A stretch of DNA of 25,430 bases from JANXVY01 sp034408685 (GCA_034408685.1 JAWXCP010000190.1:1-25430), one strand, 5' to 3'; shown: positions 14,492 through 23,048, counted from the stretch's first letter. Program-made: numbers and translations. Notes: generated from the sequence alone by a model not told the origin.

Positions 14492-17400
14492 TTATTGCAA
14501 GGCCAAGGCGAGAACCCCTGATCCAACCCCGAACGGCTCTTCGGTTTTCGCGTGGCCGTTCGCGCGGCCTGGATTTCCGCACCAGGTTTGTCCGCGCCCA
14601 ACCACCGATCCCTTCATGAGGAAGGAATCGGCGAGGACCGTAGCGTCGGTGGATATCCTGACGCCGTAATTCACGAACGCGGCTGGCCCCAGAGTGCAGC
14701 GATCGGCGAGCTTGATGTGGTCAGACTTGAACAGCCCATCTTCAAGCGAGTGGCTTTGCAAGGACGTGGCCTCGTTCAAGCAGCAATGATCGCCGATCTC
14801 GACCAGCTCTTTTTCTGTGATCGCGCAGCCATCGTCAAACACCATGCTGCCGATGCGGACGCCGAGCAGTCGATAAATCAACGGCCGGAATGGCGTGCCC
14901 TTGAACAGGAACTTCAATGGCGTCTCGCCCATCTTCCAATACCGTTCGACGCGGAAGAAGTGGAGGTCGTGGATCGTGCAGGTCTTGGGCGTCAGCGTCA
15001 TGCGGCCAGGGCCCCACACCTCGATCAGCACGAGGTAAGCGGGCAGTATGAAGAGCGTCGCCGCAGCTACCAAGAACACGCCAGCAACGCCAAACGCAGC
15101 GTACGCTTGGGATATCGCAACCGCCGAGGCGGCAGACACCAGCGTCGCGCCCCACATCAGCAGCAAATAGAGCGCGAGCGTCATGAGGTTGTGCTGGTTT
15201 TTTGCCGCGAGCCGTCCGGCCACCGCTGGCGTCGATGCCAGCGGGTCGAAGGCCTGAGCCGCCACCACCCGCCGTGGAATTTCAAACGGCGGTGAGCCGA
15301 GGATACCCCGGTCGGACAGGATTGGTCCGGACACGGGCACCATGGCCTTGGTCGCGATCAGATTGTTTTCGCCGAGCCGCGCGTCGGCAACATAAATGAC
15401 GTGGTTGCCGAGGAACGAGCCATCGCCGATTGCAGCCCGGCTCACAACGAAAGCGCCAGCGGACTGGCGCACATTGATCATCGACAACCCGTCCGACACC
15501 ATTGTCCCGCTGCCGATGCGGCACAGCGTCGGGATGTCGTGTCGCTGGTGGCTACCGAAGTTCGATCCGGTCTGGCGAACAACACCGAGGTCGAAGCCGA
15601 TCAGACGCTGATAGGAAACGATGAACGAACTATCGCCAAAAATGACATTGTAGGCGTAGGAATTGCTGAGCCAGGAGACGAAGCTCGCAACCGCATAGTG
15701 GAACCCGTAGGTCGGGTATACGGCGCCTGTACGCAACACCAGCACCAGAACTCTCGGGATCAGCCCGACAACGATGAGACCGATGATCAGCCCGGCGATG
15801 TAAGCGCCAAACGCGAGGCCGACCACCACGAGTAGCGCCTCTGTCATCGCCAGGGTGGTCAGCTCCGGGACATGGGGCGACATCAGGACATGTGTTGCAA
15901 TACCGGCTGCCTCGATCAGAGGCACAACCACCAGCAGCAGTGCAGCGATCACGATCGTGGTATAGATTGCCGGTCGCCAGACGCCAGAAAGTCGCTCCTC
16001 CAGGGGCGCGAACGTGTCCTGTGTCGGGACTGCGGGCGAGCCCCATGCCCGCTCACCGTCGCCAATCGATTGACCGCTCTGAAGCGAGGAGGCATGGGCG
16101 AGTTGGCTATGATGACCGATTCTGATGCCGATATCGAGGATCGAGCCCTCCCCGATATACGCATGGCGACCGATGCTAACCCGTCCCGTCGTGATCTCGC
16201 CCCGCTCGGCCCGGTAGGTTTGCGCCATACAGTCCTTCGCAAGCACGGCACCGGCTCCCACGTCGAGCAAGTCGGGGCAAGCTGGCGGAAACCGTGCGTT
16301 GATGGAAGCCCCGCGACCGATCCTGGCGCCGAGCAATCGCAGGTACCAATTGTAGACCGGTTGGCCGCGAAACAGAACCAGGGGGCACGACTGGATCAAT
16401 TGGCGCACGACCCAGAAACGAAAATAGCGGAGCGACCAGAGCGGAATGCGCTCCTCACGACAGCGGCCCACCAACGTCCATTTCATGACGACGGGTAGCA
16501 AGATCGATATCGCAAGCAGCAGGGTGGCGCCAGTGACGAGCCGGATGTAACCGTCTTCAATCGTGACGGCCGCTACTTCCCACCGATAGACCTCGATGCC
16601 GATTACAGTCCAGAAAGTCGCCACAACCGCGTAGTGCAAAAACTGGAAAGCGCCGCACAGCGCATGCTGGAGCCGCGAGGGCTGAACGGCTGCCCGCACA
16701 GCCGACGTTTCTGGCCCGGGTCGGGTGCTTGCACCGCGCGTCTGAACTGCATTGGCTAGCCGGGCGACCGTCGGATTGAGATAGACGTCGCGGATTGAAA
16801 CGCCTGCAGTGGGCAGCCGGGCATCGAGGGCGTAGACAAACTCGGTCAAACGAAGCGAGTCCCCGCCAAGGTCGTCAAACACGTTGTCGTCGACCGAAAC
16901 CACGTCCAGCCGCAGGACCTTGGCGAGCACCTCGGCAACGGTTGCCTCGAGCGGCGTCCGTGGCGCGACGTGTTCGGCCGAACTGGTATTGACCCGCGGA
17001 CCACTTGGCGCGGGAAGACGCTTGCGGTCCGCCTTGTTGCTCGGCAGCATCGGGATGTCGTCGAGTTCCACGATGTAGGCGGGAACCATGAAACCCGGCA
17101 GCCGCGACTTGAGATGCCGCGCCACCTCGTTGACGTCGATCGCGCCGCTGCCGTTGCGTGCTGTGACGTAGGCCGCAAGTTCCTTATGTGCGCCATCGCC
17201 GCCGACCGTGGCCACGACCGCCTGCGCGACGGAGGAATGCTCGAGCAGTGCAGACTCGATTTCGGTCAGCTCGATGCGATAGCCGCGCACCTTGACCTGC
17301 GTGTCGATGCGGCCAAGATATTCGATCTCCCGGTCGGCATTGATCCGGCCAAGGTCGCCGGTCCGATAGATGCGCCGCGATGGGTTGTCCGGCAGGTTCG

Positions 17401-18556
17401 CAAAATCGACGATGAAGCTCTGCGCGGTCAGATCCGGACGGTTCACATACCCGACGGCAAGCCCTGGACCGGCGATGCCGATCTCCCCGGTCACGCCCGG
17501 TTCGACAAGCGAGCCGCCGTCTGCCGCTAAGATCACCATGGTGTAGGTTGGAAGCGGCGTGCCGATCGTGACCGGCTTACCCGGCTCGAGCACCGTCCAA
17601 CTCGCAGTCACGGTTGCCTCGGTCGGGCCATAGGCGTTGATCATGCGCCGCCACGGACGATGCCAGCGGGCGACAAGATCCTGCGGACACGCTTCGCCCG
17701 ATACCAGAAGGAAGCGAAGGTCCGGCAGGTCCTCGGGAACGGTGGCAAGCAACGTCGGCACGCAGCAAATGCCGGTGACGCGGCGCTCCGTCAGAAAGCT
17801 GGCGAGTTCGCGGCCAACCAACGTCGCATCGGAGTGTCCCGGCACGATGGCCGCACCGGCAACAAGCGGCACCCACAATTCCTCGACCGAGAAATCGAAG
17901 GCCAGCGTCATGCCTTGGTAGATGCGATCGCTCTGACGGATGCCGTACACATCGGCAGCGACGCGGACAAAATTGCAGATGCTCGAGTGTGCGATCGCCA
18001 CACCCTTCGGCCGCCCCGTCGACCCAGACGTGTACACGATATAGGAAATGCCATCGGACTCGGCTTCGATAGCGCCCTCGTCGAGGCGAACCGACGGGAA
18101 CGCGTGAGCCTCGGCAATGGCCCTTTCAACTTCGAACAGCGGCCGCGCGACCGCATCGAAACGTGTCCGGTATTCGGCGACAGTCAAGATGTGTGTCGCC
18201 CCGGCATCTTCGGCGATGTAGGCGATGCGATCGGGCGGGAAGCTTGCATCGAGTGGTACGAACGTCGCGCCGGTCTTGAGCACTGCGAGCAGCGCGACAT
18301 AGGACTGACATGACTTGTCGAGCATCAGCGCGACGCATCGGCCTGGACCAAGGCCATTGGCCATAAAGAAATGCGCCAGTTGGTTGGCCCGCCGGTCGAA
18401 GTCGGCAAAGGTCATATTTTCTGCTGCCGTGAACACAGCAACGTGTTCGCGCAGACCGGCTGCCAACAGGCGGTCGCACGTTTGTTCAAACAGGTGATTC
18501 AGTCGTTCGCCTGCACGCCAGCGCACGGCATGACCCGTGCCGTCACCTCTAAGCAT
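14492..18556 (-). CDS. Pls/PosA-type membrane NRPS (A-T-TM-C1-TM-C2-TM-C3), probable poly(amino acid) synthetase
   Basis: About 1,354 residues from the ATG at 18556, which overlaps the stop of the upstream aminotransferase (ATGCTTAG); an in-frame ATG at 18631 would overlap it by 83 bp. A complete adenylation domain comes first: YIVYTSGSTGRPKG, NAYGPTEATV, YRTGDLGRI, RIDTQVKVRGYRIE, LPSNKADRKRLP. A carrier domain has the phosphopantetheine Ser in LGGDSL. Then three pairs of hydrophobic spans (about 16700-16460, 15985-15730, 15190-15000) alternate with three left-handed-hexapeptide-like domains. This order and length match the epsilon-poly-lysine synthetase (Pls) type, where one module polymerises one basic amino acid at the membrane. 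There is no classical C or TE domain. Aligned by eye, the A-domain pocket reads D-F-E-C-L-S-A-V-T; the Glu is compatible with a basic substrate. The product is inferred. Confidence 0.88.
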   Translation of the reverse strand: MLRGDGTGHAVRWRAGERLNHLFEQTCDRLLAAGLREHVAVFTAAENMTFADFDRRANQLAHFFMANGLGPGRCVALMLDKSCQSYVALLAVLKTGATFVPLDASFPPDRIAYIAEDAGATHILTVAEYRTRFDAVARPLFEVERAIAEAHAFPSVRLDEGAIEAESDGISYIVYTSGSTGRPKGVAIAHSSICNFVRVAADVYGIRQSDRIYQGMTLAFDFSVEELWVPLVAGAAIVPGHSDATLVGRELASFLTERRVTGICCVPTLLATVPEDLPDLRFLLVSGEACPQDLVARWHRPWRRMINAYGPTEATVTASWTVLEPGKPVTIGTPLPTYTMVILAADGGSLVEPGVTGEIGIAGPGLAVGYVNRPDLTAQSFIVDFANLPDNPSRRIYRTGDLGRINADREIEYLGRIDTQVKVRGYRIELTEIESALLEHSSVAQAVVATVGGDGAHKELAAYVTARNGSGAIDVNEVARHLKSRLPGFMVPAYIVELDDIPMLPSNKADRKRLPAPSGPRVNTSSAEHVAPRTPLEATVAEVLAKVLRLDVVSVDDNVFDDLGGDSLRLTEFVYALDARLPTAGVSIRDVYLNPTVARLANAVQTRGASTRPGPETSAVRAAVQPSRLQHALCGAFQFLHYAVVATFWTVIGIEVYRWEVAAVTIEDGYIRLVTGATLLLAISILLPVVMKWTLVGRCREERIPLWSLRYFRFWVVRQLIQSCPLVLFRGQPVYNWYLRLLGARIGRGASINARFPPACPDLLDVGAGAVLAKDCMAQTYRAERGEITTGRVSIGRHAYIGEGSILDIGIRIGHHSQLAHASSLQSGQSIGDGERAWGSPAVPTQDTFAPLEERLSGVWRPAIYTTIVIAALLLVVVPLIEAAGIATHVLMSPHVPELTTLAMTEALLVVVGLAFGAYIAGLIIGLIVVGLIPRVLVLVLRTGAVYPTYGFHYAVASFVSWLSNSYAYNVIFGDSSFIVSYQRLIGFDLGVVRQTGSNFGSHQRHDIPTLCRIGSGTMVSDGLSMINVRQSAGAFVVSRAAIGDGSFLGNHVIYVADARLGENNLIATKAMVPVSGPILSDRGILGSPPFEIPRRVVAAQAFDPLASTPAVAGRLAAKNQHNLMTLALYLLLMWGATLVSAASAVAISQAYAAFGVAGVFLVAAATLFILPAYLVLIEVWGPGRMTLTPKTCTIHDLHFFRVERYWKMGETPLKFLFKGTPFRPLIYRLLGVRIGSMVFDDGCAITEKELVEIGDHCCLNEATSLQSHSLEDGLFKSDHIKLADRCTLGPAAFVNYGVRISTDATVLADSFLMKGSVVGRGQTWCGNPGRANGHAKTEEPFGVGSGVLALALQ

Positions 18557-19892
18557 TTGCTGCGGCAAGCTCCGGGACAATACGCAGCTGATCTGGCATT
18601 GCCGCAGCGACCACGCCGATGGCCTCGTCAATTATGGCAAAGCCGGTGTCGAATTCCTGAGCTGTAATCGTCAAGGGCGGCATCATCTTCAGCACCTGCC
18701 CCTCGGGCCCCGATGTCTCAATGACGAGACCGCGTGCGTACGCTTCTTTTGACACCCGCCCTGCAATTGAGGGGTCCGTCCAACCGATCCCGGTCAAGAA
18801 GCCCCGACCACGAACGTGCGCCCCGTGACCAGGATATCGAGCAACCAGTTCGTCCAGCTTCATGCGAAGACGTGCGGCTAGTTTTTGGATGCCCCATTCG
18901 AAGGACGGCTTGCGCCACATCTCGAGCGCGGCAGTGCCAGCAACAAATGCCAGATTATTGCCGCGGAAGGTTCCGTTGTGCTGGCCCGGTGTCAGCACGT
19001 CGAGCTCCGGCCTTACCAGTACGATGGACAGCGGCATGCCCATGCCGCCGATAGCCTTGGACAGGCAGACGATGTCGGGCGTCACGTTCATGTTTTCGAA
19101 GCTGAAGAATGTACCGGTGCGGCCACATCCTGCTTGGATGTCGTCGATGATCAGAACGATACCGTGCCGCGTCGCAATCTGCCGTATCCGCCGCAGCCAG
19201 CTCGGGCTTGCGGTGTTGAGGCCGCCTTCACCCTGTACGGTTTCCAAGATGATGGCGGCAGGCATGTCGAGCCCGCTGCCCGCGTCATCAAGCATCTTTT
19301 CGAGCAGATCGGCTGTGTCGACATCGCCGAGATAGCCGTCGTATGGCAACCGGCTGACACCGGCGAGAGGGATACCCGCTCCAGCACGCTTGCTTCGCGT
19401 GCCAGATACCGCCAGCGCACCTTGGCTCATGCCGTGATAAGCGTTCGTAAATGCCACGACGTTGTGACGCTGCGTTGCGCGGCGGGCGAACTTCAGCGCC
19501 AATTCGACCGCGTTGGCCCCGGTCGGACCGGTGAAGGCCAAACGGTAGTCGAGCCCGCGAGGTTCGAGGATCGTCCCGACCATTTCCTCGATGAAGCGTT
19601 GCTTGGCAACGGTGTGGAGGTCAAGTGAGTGCACGATCCCGTCAGCCGCAAGATAATCGATCACGCGCTGTTTGATCGCGGGGTGATTGTGCCCGTAGTT
19701 GAGTGTGCCGGCCCCTGCCAAAAAATCGATAAAGCGGCGGCCGGACCCGTCGATCAGCGTGGCACCCTGTGCGCGTGCGAATACGGCAGGAAACCCCCGG
19801 CAATAACTGCGGACGGCGGACTCATGCGTCTCGAATACCGCCCGTTCGTCGCAAACATCCATGACTAACGCCCCGTTGATCTTACCACTCAT
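18549..19892 (-). CDS. EctB-type L-2,4-diaminobutyrate aminotransferase (class III, PLP)
   Basis: 447 residues. It closely follows EctB and other DABA-2-oxoglutarate aminotransferases: FIDFLAGAGTLNYGHNHP, GLDYRLAFTGPTGANAVE, VAFTNAYHGMSQGALAVSG, IIDDIQAGCGRTG, then LSKAIGGMGMP with K279 as predicted PLP lysine, and PGQHNGTFRGNN. The reaction converts aspartate semialdehyde plus glutamate to L-2,4-diaminobutyrate. Homology to EctB begins near VFETHESAVRSYCR, so the second ATG at 19862 may be the real start. No ectA, ectC or siderophore gene is nearby; instead its stop overlaps the NRPS start, so it most likely supplies that enzyme with monomer. Confidence 0.9.
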   Translation of the reverse strand: MSGKINGALVMDVCDERAVFETHESAVRSYCRGFPAVFARAQGATLIDGSGRRFIDFLAGAGTLNYGHNHPAIKQRVIDYLAADGIVHSLDLHTVAKQRFIEEMVGTILEPRGLDYRLAFTGPTGANAVELALKFARRATQRHNVVAFTNAYHGMSQGALAVSGTRSKRAGAGIPLAGVSRLPYDGYLGDVDTADLLEKMLDDAGSGLDMPAAIILETVQGEGGLNTASPSWLRRIRQIATRHGIVLIIDDIQAGCGRTGTFFSFENMNVTPDIVCLSKAIGGMGMPLSIVLVRPELDVLTPGQHNGTFRGNNLAFVAGTAALEMWRKPSFEWGIQKLAARLRMKLDELVARYPGHGAHVRGRGFLTGIGWTDPSIAGRVSKEAYARGLVIETSGPEGQVLKMMPPLTITAQEFDTGFAIIDEAIGVVAAAMPDQLRIVPELAAANA

Positions 19893-20239
19893 CGTACCGA
19901 TCCACGCTCGCTAGCGCGGCGCCAACCCATGTCGGCTCCAGATCGGTCCCTCGTGAAGCATCGGCGCACATCGCGGGACTGCCGACTTCCCTCGTCCCAC
20001 TTGATGTGTCGTTAAACGCATCCGCCTCCATCGTACGGGGCATACCGTAAACCCGCAAAAGGAGAAACGCCAGAACTCGCAACAAACACAGTTATGCTTC
20101 GGCAATCCGACCCTGTGGCTCTGGCGCATCAGTCCACCAACTGCAGTAAATACGAACTTGCTGTCAGTTCGTTACAATGGGATCGCCAGTGGTCACGGGA
20201 TCCCCGGACACGAGTTCCAAAATTCTGTAAGAGTTCATC
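19893..20239. promoter_or_regulatory. Divergent control region between the aminotransferase/NRPS operon and the peptidase gene
   Basis: About 347 bp without a convincing gene; short ORFs here lack plausible start signals or homology. Two dyads stand out. TACGG (20034-20038) and CCGTA (20045-20049) are separated by 6 bp. ACGAACT (20152-20158) and AGTTCGT (20166-20172) have 7-bp perfect arms around 7 bp and lie directly before TACAAT (20173-20178), a possible -10 element. They are candidate operators for divergent transcription. No regulator gene is in the window. Confidence 0.4.
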
Positions 20240-22063
20240 ATGCGTCCTTGGAATAACACCTGGTCTCAGATCTGGGCTCGTCCTGCGGCAGTCATTGTAG
20301 CGGTCGCGGCATTGGCCAATGGCTCGGCACCGGCCCATGCCGACGCTCAGTTCTGGCTCGAGTCTATCGAAAAACCGGAAAAATCGGACCCGAAACAGAG
20401 GCCAGTGCAGCGCTTGCGGGGTGCTCGCAACCCTGACGAACCGCCGGCCGGAGAGACCGGCGAGGTGCGCAAGCGACCCGATGTGCTGATCGGTGATCAC
20501 GTTGCGCCGTCCATTTCGGGCCGTTGGCAATGGAAGGTGACACGCACGGCTTGGACAGACCGCGACGAGGACCTGTACGGCGAGTTCCTCACGCATATCG
20601 GCAACAGCGACTGCAAGACGACGCACGAGTGTCTGACATCCCCGATAGCCAACCCGCTGTTTCACAAGTCGAACCCACCGGGCATGCCGTTTTTTGCAGA
20701 TTGCGCCGATTTGCCGTTTTATCTCCGGGCCTATTTTGCGTGGCACAACGGGCTGCCGTTTTCTTTTTCGACGGCACTCAGCCAACATCCAGGCAACCCG
20801 CTCAAGAAATCTGAGCACGCTTCATTTCAGATCGTCGGCCGCTATCACATCGTCCCGCCCGGTCCCGACCCACGGCTTGCCCTGCCGGAAGTAAGCCGCG
20901 TGTCAACCGCGCACTTCCGTCATCCTGCAAACTACAAGGGACGCATGCTGCCCGACCATTATCCCGTCGCCATCACGCCACAAAGCGTCAAGCCAGGGAC
21001 CGTCATCTTCGATCCGCTGGGGCATATTGCTATCGTCTACAAGGTCGACGAACACGGCCGTGTCCACTTCATCGACGCACATCCCGACAACTCCCTGACG
21101 CGTGGCATCTATGACAGCGAGATCGAGCGCGCCGGCCCTGACAGCGGGGCAGGTTTCAAGCGCTGGCGCCCGCAGACCTTGGTTGGTGCCAATCGGCGGG
21201 CGGGTGCCGCAATCCAGGGCGGTCGACTAGCCCTAGCGCCGGACAATCGCCTCGCCGATTGGTCCGATGAACAGTTTCTCGGAACGGGGCCTGGCCGCAC
21301 CGCGGATTGGCAGTCGGCACGCTTTCTGATCGATGGCACAGAGGTCGACTATCACGCGTTCGTCCGCCTACGGCTGGCTCCAACCGGGTATAAATTCGAC
21401 CCGATCGAGGAGACGCGGCAGCGCATCCGCAACATCTGCCGCGAACTCGAGCATCGGGTTGCCGCTGTCGACGTCGCGATACAGGCCGGCATCAACAAAA
21501 GGCCGCAACCTCTGCGCCTCCCGCAGAACATCTATGTGACACAAGGCGATTGGGAAACCTATGCGACGCCGTCACGGGACGCTCAATTGAAGAGCATGTT
21601 CCGCGCCTTACGCGAGGACGTCTCGCGTTTTATGGCCCTGGGGCCGATAGGGAGCAAATTCATCAGCTACGGCGGTAGCGACCTCAAGACCGATCTCCTG
21701 CAAACCTATGGCGTCGAGGCAGACGCCTGCAAGATCAGTTACGCGAAATCGGATGGCACGAGTGTCGAATTGGGCTTCGCCGAAATGAAGCGTCGTCTCT
21801 TTCATATGTCGTTTGATCCCCATCATTGTCCTGAGCGCCGATGGGGCGCCACCGACCCTCAAGAACTTGCATCTTGCCGCGACGACAAAATCAAAACCTC
21901 TTGGTACGAGGCGCAGCAGCGATTGAGAAATCAGCTGGTTCGCACGATTGGCGACCGGATGGACTTTACACTCGAGGACCTACGTCGCCAGGGGCGCGAA
22001 GGCTCGGACGTTGGGGAAGAAGAGCCGCCCGATATCGATGTCGCTTCGCTTCTCGTGCAGTGA
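20240..22063 (+). CDS. Secreted papain/NlpC-like cysteine peptidase candidate
   Basis: 607 residues with an N-terminal signal (hydrophobic PAAVIVAVAALA, predicted cleavage after PAHA). The central part fits a papain-like or NlpC/P60-like fold: C155 in FADCADLPFYLRAYFAWH, H262 in GHIAIVYK after PGTVIFDPL, and D279 in FIDAHPDNS give a Cys-His-Asp order. The long C-terminal region (about 370-600) is helical, contains several Cys (NICREL, ADACKIS, DPHHCPERRW) and is unknown to me. I infer a periplasmic or secreted amidase or peptidase. It is divergent from the aminotransferase/NRPS operon, so processing or degradation of that system's polymer, or cell-wall remodelling, is a reasonable hypothesis but is not shown. 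The stop is 3 bp from the convergent GNAT gene. Confidence 0.65.
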   Translation: MRPWNNTWSQIWARPAAVIVAVAALANGSAPAHADAQFWLESIEKPEKSDPKQRPVQRLRGARNPDEPPAGETGEVRKRPDVLIGDHVAPSISGRWQWKVTRTAWTDRDEDLYGEFLTHIGNSDCKTTHECLTSPIANPLFHKSNPPGMPFFADCADLPFYLRAYFAWHNGLPFSFSTALSQHPGNPLKKSEHASFQIVGRYHIVPPGPDPRLALPEVSRVSTAHFRHPANYKGRMLPDHYPVAITPQSVKPGTVIFDPLGHIAIVYKVDEHGRVHFIDAHPDNSLTRGIYDSEIERAGPDSGAGFKRWRPQTLVGANRRAGAAIQGGRLALAPDNRLADWSDEQFLGTGPGRTADWQSARFLIDGTEVDYHAFVRLRLAPTGYKFDPIEETRQRIRNICRELEHRVAAVDVAIQAGINKRPQPLRLPQNIYVTQGDWETYATPSRDAQLKSMFRALREDVSRFMALGPIGSKFISYGGSDLKTDLLQTYGVEADACKISYAKSDGTSVELGFAEMKRRLFHMSFDPHHCPERRWGATDPQELASCRDDKIKTSWYEAQQRLRNQLVRTIGDRMDFTLEDLRRQGREGSDVGEEEPPDIDVASLLVQ

Positions 22064-22066
22064 CGC

Positions 22067-22579
22067 TTACGGCGCTTTTGCGTTTTCGTCCTGTTCGCGA
22101 TCGGTTGGTTCGTTGCGCCTAAGTTCAGCGATAATCTCGCCGTCGTCATCGACATCGATCTCGACGAACCCGAGGCGCGCGTACATTCGGCGCGCTTCGG
22201 TATTTGTCGGCACAAAACACGTCGTGATGCGTGACGGACGCGGATCAGAGCGTAACATCGAAATCAATGCTTCCATCGTTTTGCGCCCATAACCACGGCC
22301 CTGGTGGTGGCGATCAATCATGAGACGAAAAATATTGAATTCTATAGTCCCGTCGTCATCGGGAGTGGCCTCGAACATCGCAAAGCCGACAACGTCGTCC
22401 CCCACGCAGATCGCAAGTGGCTCGCACTCGGGATCATCTTTCCAGTCGTCGAGGGACGCGGCGTTACGCGCGACGAACATCGCCTGTTCGGGCGACACTT
22501 CGAGTCGCAAGACCAACGGTACAAGCTCCGGCGTCATCTGTCGAAGAACGACAGGCAAGGACGTAGGCTGGTTGCTCAT
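22067..22579 (-). CDS. GNAT acetyltransferase, diamine/spermidine N-acetyltransferase-like
   Basis: 170 residues. The acetyl-CoA loop is HHQGRGYGR after FRLMID, and TNTEARRMYARLGF is motif B. The N-terminal half, with VSPEQAMFVARNAASLDDW and PLAICVGDDVVGFAMFE, resembles the BltD/PaiA type of spermidine or diamine N-acetyltransferase. These enzymes acetylate amino groups of polyamines in the cytoplasm. Beside a diaminobutyrate/NRPS cluster, a role in capping basic monomers or short oligomers as self-protection is plausible but inferred. It is not EctA-like. A charged C-terminal tail rich in Asp and Glu follows the fold. Confidence 0.8.
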   Translation of the reverse strand: MSNQPTSLPVVLRQMTPELVPLVLRLEVSPEQAMFVARNAASLDDWKDDPECEPLAICVGDDVVGFAMFEATPDDDGTIEFNIFRLMIDRHHQGRGYGRKTMEALISMLRSDPRPSRITTCFVPTNTEARRMYARLGFVEIDVDDDGEIIAELRRNEPTDREQDENAKAP

Positions 22580-22948
22580 GCAATTGCTCTGCTATCAATT
22601 CAGCTGATGAGGAATGCACCGGCGACGTCGTGTCTTGATGCACATATCTGGTCCGTAACGGGCGCGAACAACGTGAACGCCGGCAAACTCGACAGGTAGC
22701 TTACATATGTCAACGAGGGCCGCAGCGCTCGATGATCGACCAAGTGCCGCAGCTCCGTTTACCGCATGACGTATCGTGCGCCGAGGACAGTGTGCGCCGA
22801 GGACAGTGTGCGCCGAGGACAGTGTGCGCCGAGGACAGTTGACTTCTCTGCGCGTTTGGTGACGGTTGTAGGGCGCCTGCCAACGGGCGACCGCCGACGT
22901 GGCTCTCAGGATGCGCGCCGATGAGATACAACAAAATTGGAGGATTCT
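22580..22948. promoter_or_regulatory. Non-coding region upstream of pqqA
   Basis: About 369 bp between the GNAT start and pqqA, containing the 4 x 16-bp repeat. TTGACT at 22839-22844, overlapping the last base of the repeat, looks like a -35 element, but no good -10 is seen at normal spacing. GGAGG at 22939-22943, 5 nt before the pqqA ATG, is a strong ribosome-binding site. Confidence 0.45.
22776..22839 (+). repeat. Perfect 16-bp tandem repeat, four copies, upstream of pqqA
   Basis: The unit GTGCGCCGAGGACAGT is repeated four times without a mismatch. It ends 109 bp before the pqqA start. A 16-bp unit places copies about one and a half helical turns apart. It could be a reiterated regulator-binding site or a recent slippage expansion. 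Confidence 0.97.
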
Positions 22949-23038
22949 ATGAAGTTCTGGAACAGGCCGCAGGTTCGTGAGCAGGCCGTTGGCATGGAAG
23001 TCACAGCCTATTTGCCAGCCGACATCGACCTCATCTAA
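22949..23038 (+). CDS. pqqA: PQQ precursor peptide PqqA
   Basis: 29 codons. The peptide starts MKFWNRPQV and contains GMEVTAYLPADID, which has the invariant Glu (E17) and Tyr (Y21) spaced E-x3-Y. PqqE crosslinks these two residues, and they become the whole PQQ skeleton. The size is normal for PqqA, and GGAGG is well placed upstream. It precedes pqqB and pqqC in the canonical order, separated from pqqB by 183 bp. Confidence 0.96.
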   Translation: MKFWNRPQVREQAVGMEVTAYLPADIDLI

Positions 23039-23048
23039 GCTGGATGCA

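Noticed and set aside
18549..19892. Ectoine biosynthesis (ectABC)
   Set aside because: Only the EctB-type enzyme is present; no EctA or EctC, and the adjacent GNAT resembles polyamine acetyltransferases instead.
19882..20129. Small minus-strand ORFs upstream of the aminotransferase
   Set aside because: No homology, no convincing start signals, and they overlap the aminotransferase start; more likely leader or promoter DNA.
22776..22839. CRISPR array
   Set aside because: The 16-bp copies are directly adjacent with no spacers, so it is a simple tandem repeat.
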